Positions 59,168 to 64,000 of a DNA stretch of 64,000 nucleotides are shown piece by piece. The notes beneath the pieces are model-generated. The model was given only the letters and a program-made list of their open reading frames with translations, searched no databases and was not told where the DNA came from. Both the position numbers and the translations under genes were made by a program. Position 1 is the first letter of the stretch; every line of letters begins with the position of its first letter. This stretch comes from Candidatus Omnitrophota bacterium (GTDB lineage Bacteria; Hinthialibacterota; Hinthialibacteria; Hinthialibacterales; Hinthialibacteraceae), in NCBI GenBank assembly GCA_013177805.1, contig JABLXU010000017.1:1-64000 (forward strand), in the 5' to 3' direction.

Positions 59168-61213
59168 GTGCATGATATGACACCGGCCCCCGCTCCCCCC
59201 ACGCCTCCCGGATGGAATACCGGTTCAACTCCCGGAAACGGAACGGAAAACCGGTTCCCGGTCCAGGCCCTCCTTTTTTTCGTTGGCTTGTCCTTGGTTC
59301 TCCTGATGATTTTGCGGGTGCGTATCGCGCCGCCCGACTTGGCTTTCTATTACTCCTTCGCCCGCTCGCTGGCCTATGACCTCGATTTCTCCTTCGCCAA
59401 TGAATACGCCCGCTTCCCCTTCGCCTTTCATGAACTCTACCTCACCTCTCAAGGCTTTCCCGCCAACGACTGGCCCATGGGCACGGGCGTGGTGTGGATG
59501 CCCTTCCTGTGGCTGAGCCGGTTGGCCGCCACCGTTTTTCCTTTCTTAGTTCCTGATCAAACTCCGGACGGCCACACGTGGTTCGATCAATGGGTGGTTA
59601 CCTTGGGCTCCACGCTTCTGTTCGGCGGGGGGACATTATGGTTGTCCGCCTTGTACGCCCGGCGCGCGGGACTCAGCCGCCGGGCGGTGCTCTGGGCCAC
59701 GGGCCTGATGGCGGCCGGCAGTTCTTTTTCTTACCATCTCTTCGTCAATTCGGCCGATTCGCACCCTCCCTCCGCCTTTTTCATCGTGCTTTTCCTGCTC
59801 CTCTGGCAGACAATCCGGCTGAATCCCTCACCACGTCTCCTGTTCCTGGCCGGATGCGCCATCGGCCTGGCCGGCCTCGTCCGCCCGCATAATTTCCTCT
59901 TTCTGCTCACGCCGGTTGTGGACCGCTGGATTTTCCGCAAGGCCACGGAAAACGCCACCATTCCGCGCGGCCCTTCTCCCAGCGGATACTTCATCCTGGC
60001 GGCGGGCGCTTGCCTGGCTTTTTTCCCGCAATTGCTGGTCTGGAAAACGCTTTACGGTTCCTGGCTGGCGATCCCCCGCAGCGAGGATGTCTTTTGGACC
60101 CACCCGGAACTTTACAACATGCTGTTCTCCGATTTTCACGGAATGATCTCCTGGTCCCCGCTCTTCGGAATCGGACTGCTGGGCTTGGGCCTGTCACGGC
60201 GCTGGCTTCCCATCCTCGTGCCGGTTTTGTTGCAGATCTATATCTATTCCTGCAATCTGGCGTGGTGGTCGGGCGGATCATTCGGCAACCGGCGGATGGT
60301 GGGCTGCACCCCCCTGTTCATTCTGGGATTGGCCGCGCTTTTTGAGCGCATCCCCAAAACATGGTTGAAAGCCGTGGCCTCCCTGGCCGCGGGATGGACA
60401 CTGGCGCTTTGGTTAGCCGAAGTCGGAGGGACGATCCAACTGGATCACTATCAACCCTGGACGGAAATCCTGCGGGCGGTCCCCCAAGGCCTCCTTCCGG
60501 GGCTGGCAGGGCTGGTGAGATTCCCCGAATGGGGCGCTCATACCCCGGCCCGCCTGGGGGGATGGATGCTGGTGACCGGCCTGCTGGCGGCGGTTCTCTG
60601 GCTGAGTCCCCGTTTCATCCAAAAAACCCGGATCGCCGGGACCGCCGGGCTGCTCGGTCTGTTAATAGGATTAAACGGCATTGGCGTGGTCGCCGCGCTC
60701 CGTACCCCCGGTGCGGTCCAATCCGCTGATTTATCCTCGTATCGGACCTGGGACCGCTTCACCTGGATTGTGTACTACGAAAGAGGCTACTATCTTTTGC
60801 GCCAGGGCCGGTATGAAGCCGCGCTGAAGGATATGACCGCCGCGGCTCTTATCGAGCCCCGCTTTCCCGAACCGTGGATGTATGCTTCTTACATCTGCAG
60901 CCTGGAATTTGGATGGAAAACGCATTCGTACCACCTCGGGCGAATGGCCATCCGCTACGGGAAACATACGCGGGAATTTCTCGCCTTTTTCGACCAGCTG
61001 CTTACGGACCTGTTGGTGTTGCAACCCGCGTGGCGGCCCATGGTGTATACCCAGCGGGGCGTCGTGCGCGGCCTGGGAGGAAATTTCGACCAGGCGCAAC
61101 ATGATTTCAACGATGCCTTGGCCATTGATCCCGGTTACACTGTGGCCGTGAAAAACCTCGCCATTCTGGAAGCCCGGCGGCAAGGAGACAATCCGCCCTT
61201 CCATTGGGAGTAA
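59168..61213 (+). CDS. Multi-spanning membrane protein with C-terminal TPR, glycosyltransferase-C-like
   Basis: A 681-residue protein with about ten membrane helices (for example VQALLFFVGLSLVLLMILRV, LLFLAGCAIGLAGLV) and a soluble C-terminus with TPR-like repeats (YYLLRQGRYEAALKDMTAAA, FDQAQHDFNDALAIDPGYTV). The topology, with an acidic first outside loop (DLAFYYSFARSLAYDLDFSF), resembles GT-C sugar transferases, but no family-defining motif is certain. It may start at GTG 59168 or the ATG three codons on. It is followed by lpxB after 7 bp, so a role in glycolipid or lipid A processing is possible but inferred. Confidence 0.7.
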   Translation: MHDMTPAPAPPTPPGWNTGSTPGNGTENRFPVQALLFFVGLSLVLLMILRVRIAPPDLAFYYSFARSLAYDLDFSFANEYARFPFAFHELYLTSQGFPANDWPMGTGVVWMPFLWLSRLAATVFPFLVPDQTPDGHTWFDQWVVTLGSTLLFGGGTLWLSALYARRAGLSRRAVLWATGLMAAGSSFSYHLFVNSADSHPPSAFFIVLFLLLWQTIRLNPSPRLLFLAGCAIGLAGLVRPHNFLFLLTPVVDRWIFRKATENATIPRGPSPSGYFILAAGACLAFFPQLLVWKTLYGSWLAIPRSEDVFWTHPELYNMLFSDFHGMISWSPLFGIGLLGLGLSRRWLPILVPVLLQIYIYSCNLAWWSGGSFGNRRMVGCTPLFILGLAALFERIPKTWLKAVASLAAGWTLALWLAEVGGTIQLDHYQPWTEILRAVPQGLLPGLAGLVRFPEWGAHTPARLGGWMLVTGLLAAVLWLSPRFIQKTRIAGTAGLLGLLIGLNGIGVVAALRTPGAVQSADLSSYRTWDRFTWIVYYERGYYLLRQGRYEAALKDMTAAALIEPRFPEPWMYASYICSLEFGWKTHSYHLGRMAIRYGKHTREFLAFFDQLLTDLLVLQPAWRPMVYTQRGVVRGLGGNFDQAQHDFNDALAIDPGYTVAVKNLAILEARRQGDNPPFHWE

Positions 61214-61220
61214 ACTGCTC

Positions 61221-62387
61221 ATGTCCAAATCCTGGAATCTCTTCATTTCGGCCGGAGAAGAATCGGCGGATCTGCACTCGTCCCGCCTTTGCGCCGAGTT
61301 GCATCACATGCTCCCGGGAATCCATCTCTTTGGATTTGGGGGTGAGAAAATGAAAGCGGCCGGAGTCGAAATCCTCTATCCACTCCCCCGTTTGGCCTTG
61401 ATTGGCTTCGTGGAAGTGATCAAACACCTTCCCCAAGTATTCCAAATCCGCCGGCAAGCGATTCAATCCTGGAAAGAACGCCGGCCGGACGCCGTGCTGC
61501 TGGTCGACTTCCCGGGATTTCATCTTCGCCTGGCGAAAGACGCCCGCCGCCTGGGCATCCCGGTGCTCTACTTCATCGCCCCCCAGGTGTGGGCCTGGCG
61601 CGAAAACCGGGCGGAAACCATGCGCCAGGTAATCGATCATCTGTACGTGATCTTTCCCTTCGAAGAACCGTTTTTCCAAAAGCATAAAATTCCCACCACC
61701 TATGTGGGCCATCCCTTAATCGAACGGATTCCTCCACCGGAACCATCCGGCATGATTCCGGCGGACGTCCTGCGGAATCCCCGGATCGGTTTATTGCCCG
61801 GCAGCCGCCGGAATGAATTGCGCCATATCCTGCCCACGCTGTTGCGCGCGGCGGTCCGCCTTCGGGAACGCCGGCCCGAATGCCGCTTTTTCCTGCCCCT
61901 CGCGGATACCTTGGACGAATCCATTCTCCAGGCGTTCCGCCTCCCATCCTGGATTGAAGTCCATCGGGATCCCCAATACCAACTCCGCCGGACCTTGACT
62001 TTCGCCTGGACCGCCTCAGGGACCGCCACGGTGGAAAACGCCTTGCTCGGCCTGCCCATGGCCGTGGTCTACCGGACTGGGCGGATGAACATGTTCATCG
62101 GCCGGCGGTTAGTCCGCGTCCCCTATATCGGCATGGTCAACCTCATCGCCCAAAAAGGAATCTGCGCGGAATTTGTTCAGGAACAATGTCAGCCGGAAGC
62201 CTTGGCGCGCCACGCGGACGAACTCCTCTCCTCCCCCGCCCGCTACGAGGAAATGAAACAAGACCTGGCCCGCGTGCGGCAAAAAATGGGACCTACCCCG
62301 GCCTCCCTCCGCGCCGCCCAGGCCATCCAGGAATTTTTGGTGAATCACATCAACGGAGGGCAAAAAGAAGAAGGGCAAAAAGATTAG
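61221..62387 (+). CDS. lpxB: LpxB, lipid-A-disaccharide synthase
   Basis: A 388-residue GT19 glycosyltransferase that joins UDP-2,3-diacylglucosamine and 2,3-diacylglucosamine-1-phosphate. AGEESADLHSSRLCAELHHM, FGFGGEKMKAAGVEILYPL, VDFPGFHLRLAKDARRLGIP, YFIAPQVWAWRENRAETMR and TYVGHPLIERI are all typical, and FAWTASGTATVENALLG is the C-terminal donor-binding part. It proves lipid A synthesis and hence an outer membrane with LPS. It is coupled to the upstream membrane protein (7 bp) and converges on the wzz-like gene. Confidence 0.96.
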   Translation: MSKSWNLFISAGEESADLHSSRLCAELHHMLPGIHLFGFGGEKMKAAGVEILYPLPRLALIGFVEVIKHLPQVFQIRRQAIQSWKERRPDAVLLVDFPGFHLRLAKDARRLGIPVLYFIAPQVWAWRENRAETMRQVIDHLYVIFPFEEPFFQKHKIPTTYVGHPLIERIPPPEPSGMIPADVLRNPRIGLLPGSRRNELRHILPTLLRAAVRLRERRPECRFFLPLADTLDESILQAFRLPSWIEVHRDPQYQLRRTLTFAWTASGTATVENALLGLPMAVVYRTGRMNMFIGRRLVRVPYIGMVNLIAQKGICAEFVQEQCQPEALARHADELLSSPARYEEMKQDLARVRQKMGPTPASLRAAQAIQEFLVNHINGGQKEEGQKD

Positions 62388-62407
62388 AAAAATACACCCT
62401 ACGGCCC

Positions 62408-63667
62408 CTACACGGTCCGCTCTTTCATCAACCCATAAAGGTCCACCAGCAGGTAGAAGAGAAACGCGAGCAAAAACGCCATCATCCCCGATACGGCCAC
62501 CATGATCGAACGGGAGGGATACACTTTTTTCAAATTGGGAACCGCCTTGATCCACAGCACCAAGTCCTGCCTTTCGGTGGTGACCGTGGTGCCCGCCCAA
62601 CCGGCCTGCTTGTCGATTCCAGAATAGATTTCCAATGCCCGGTCTAACTCGGCTTTTTTGATCATTTCATCCAAATCGGCTTCAAACAGCCGGTTTTGCA
62701 TGATGACAATCTGCTCGCTCACACTGGCAATCCGGTCCGCCATGCTTTGGCGTTTGGCCTCCAGCGAGGGCAAATCGGCCTTCAACTTCTCGTATTCCTG
62801 CTGCAAGGAGAAATAGGAAGGATTAACGGCCTCGTCGTAAAACGTAATCCCCTTCAGGTCCGTCAGGTTCGCGTCTGAACCCAGAGTCTGCCGGATGGTT
62901 TCAAAGGAAAGATTGTCGCTGAATACCGAGCGCTCCGTCCGGATCTTGGGTTGCAGGGCGGAATCCGTGGCGGAAAATATCCGCTCCATCTGCGCCAATC
63001 GTTCCTTTTGCTCCACGATCGAATGATCCAAGGTGTCGATCTGCTGCTCCAGGGTGGAATAGATGGTGTCGAGGCTGGTCAGTTGGATTATCAGGAACGG
63101 TTTTAGATTTTTCCGGGCGGTAGTTTCATATTCTTTACGGAATTGTTCGACCTGCGTCTTGATCTTTTCGATTTCCAATGCGATTTGATGGGAACTGGAT
63201 TGCTTTTCTTTTTCGATCAACTCCTTGTTTTTTTCGATGGCCACCTGGGCCAAGGTGTTGACGACTTCCGCCGCCTTTTCCGCGTCCTCCAGCATGGCCG
63301 CCACCTTGATGATCGACGTGTCATAGATATAGGAAACCAACAACCGGCTGCGCAACGTCCCGGGGTATTTCATGTTATAGGGCGGATTGCGCAATCCGCA
63401 CCGGTCCATGACCTCCATCAACACCTCGTCCGCCGTGAACAACATCTCGAACGACCGCATGGGTATAGCGGGATTCTGCATGGTGTGCTCCCCCAACTTG
63501 GATTTCAACACACACAAGGTGGCTTCCGACATATACCGGTTGGGGATGAGCAACGTCGAGACCGCCGCCACCACCATGCAAAGACCCGTGAACAAGGAAA
63601 TCCGCTTGCCCCGGTCCCAAATAACATACAAAATGGATGATAAGCTGATTTCTTTCTCTTCGATCAT
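62408..63667 (-). CDS. Wzz/GumC-like polysaccharide chain-length protein
   Basis: A 419-residue protein with the Wzz layout: a membrane helix near residues 20-42 (ISLFTGLCMVVAAVSTLLIP), the NRYMSEATLCVLKSK beginning of the periplasmic domain, a long coiled coil (about 110-350), and a second helix near the C-terminus (VAVSGMMAFLLAFLFYLLVD). It probably regulates chain length of O-antigen or exopolysaccharide, or spans export machinery. There is no cytoplasmic tyrosine kinase domain. ATG 63667 has AAGGAA upstream; a longer frame to 63715 is less likely. Confidence 0.8.
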   Translation of the reverse strand: MIEEKEISLSSILYVIWDRGKRISLFTGLCMVVAAVSTLLIPNRYMSEATLCVLKSKLGEHTMQNPAIPMRSFEMLFTADEVLMEVMDRCGLRNPPYNMKYPGTLRSRLLVSYIYDTSIIKVAAMLEDAEKAAEVVNTLAQVAIEKNKELIEKEKQSSSHQIALEIEKIKTQVEQFRKEYETTARKNLKPFLIIQLTSLDTIYSTLEQQIDTLDHSIVEQKERLAQMERIFSATDSALQPKIRTERSVFSDNLSFETIRQTLGSDANLTDLKGITFYDEAVNPSYFSLQQEYEKLKADLPSLEAKRQSMADRIASVSEQIVIMQNRLFEADLDEMIKKAELDRALEIYSGIDKQAGWAGTTVTTERQDLVLWIKAVPNLKKVYPSRSIMVAVSGMMAFLLAFLFYLLVDLYGLMKERTV

Positions 63668-63845
63668 CACCGGTTCCTTGTTGTCTCGTGCGTCTCCCCC
63701 CGGTGGCTTCCACACGGACCGCTTTACGGGCGTGGAAGGTCACCCTCCTCCGATTCCGCCCCCCTCTTCCGAAATGACGGCCATCCCCGCAGGGAACCAT
63801 CGTTGGGTTTTCTGCTGTTGGGTTTTCTGCGCCCGAAGGCCGAAC

Positions 63846-64000
63846 CTAGGGCTGCAGGGGCGTGGACGGTACGCTCCGCGGGCGCTTGAGAACCGCCTCG
63901 TCCAGTTTCACGTTGTATTTTTTCTTCAAGTTTTCCCGCCAGTCGTCCATCCTCAATTTCAACATCAGATTCGGGAGAATACTCTGGATAGGTTCGGATT
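63846..64000 (-). CDS. C-terminal end of a probable peptidyl-prolyl isomerase (runs off the right edge)
   Basis: 51 codons visible, ending at the stop complementary to 63846-63848. The sequence includes MLKLRMDDWRENLKKKYNV followed by KLDEAVLKRP and a short Pro/Ser tail. The pattern WRENLKKKYNVKLDEAVL resembles the C-terminus of parvulin/SurA/PrsA-type foldases, but so short a piece cannot be assigned surely. It would precede the wzz-like gene in the same direction. A proline- and serine-rich tail ends the protein. Confidence 0.45.
   Translation of the reverse strand, partial: SEPIQSILPNLMLKLRMDDWRENLKKKYNVKLDEAVLKRPRSVPSTPLQP

Overview
This is a GC-rich, gene-dense chromosomal stretch from a flagellated bacterium with two membranes. 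The diderm evidence is lpxB (lipid A), a complete tolQ-tolR-tolA-tolB-pal operon, several lipobox lipoproteins and a Wzz-like chain-length protein. The taxon cannot be fixed from the sequence alone. A very long GreA fusion, a one-piece SecDF, a DUF4954 protein, DUF6599, and Tat-exported Gfo/Idh/MocA and sugar-isomerase-like proteins fit a poorly cultured diderm lineage (Sumerlaeota/Hydrogenedentota/Omnitrophota/PVC-like) better than a proteobacterium. No insertion sequence, prophage, integrase, CRISPR array or toxin-antitoxin pair was seen, so this looks like core chromosome.

Layout. 1-5 kb: the 3' end of csrA, a hypothetical gene, a DUF554 membrane protein, a divergent HxlR regulator/CPxC glutaredoxin-like pair, a TPR protein and a lipoprotein. 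5.2-17.9 kb: a minus-strand flagellar operon, fliL-fliM-fliY-(second SPOA protein)-[376-bp gap]-fliO-fliP-fliQ-fliR-flhB-flhA-flhF-flhG. It encodes the C-ring switch, the type III export gate and the GTPase/ATPase pair that sets flagellar position and number, and it starts from a perfect TTGACA-18-TATAAT promoter. 18-27.6 kb: a lipoprotein, a soluble HATPase/coiled-coil/PAS protein, an SDR, a frameshifted membrane coiled-coil gene, a secreted protein, a large TPR-like/GreA fusion, tadA and tRNA-Ser(CGA). 27.6-35 kb: a DUF342 (FapA) protein diverges from a coiled-coil/LysM lipoprotein that heads the tol-pal operon, with a structured spacer between tolB and pal and a strong terminator after pal.

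35-51 kb: a surface and accessory section with a secreted protein carrying calcium-loop motifs, two Tat-exported enzymes (isomerase-like and Gfo/Idh/MocA), a 1.2-kilo-residue PD40 beta-propeller protein with a duplicated unknown domain and three PPC domains, a DUF4954 beta-helix protein, an ADP-forming acyl-CoA synthetase, an acyl carrier protein with an altered phosphopantetheine site, and an overlapping DUF6599/DUF362-like pair. 51-59.2 kb: a minus-strand run secDF, L,D-transpeptidase, hisG, argB, argD, argF. 59.2-64 kb: a multi-spanning membrane protein with a TPR tail coupled to lpxB, then a convergent Wzz-like gene and the 3' end of a probable peptidyl-prolyl isomerase.

The most unusual points are the FlhG with a 170-residue proline-rich insert after its FlhF-activating helix, the FliY lacking CheC-type phosphatase residues beside an extra SPOA protein, the acyl carrier protein with Val-Ser-Gln in place of Asp-Ser-Leu, the duplicated domain of the PD40/PPC protein, the LysM protein in the usual cpoB neighbourhood, and the structured tolB-pal spacer.
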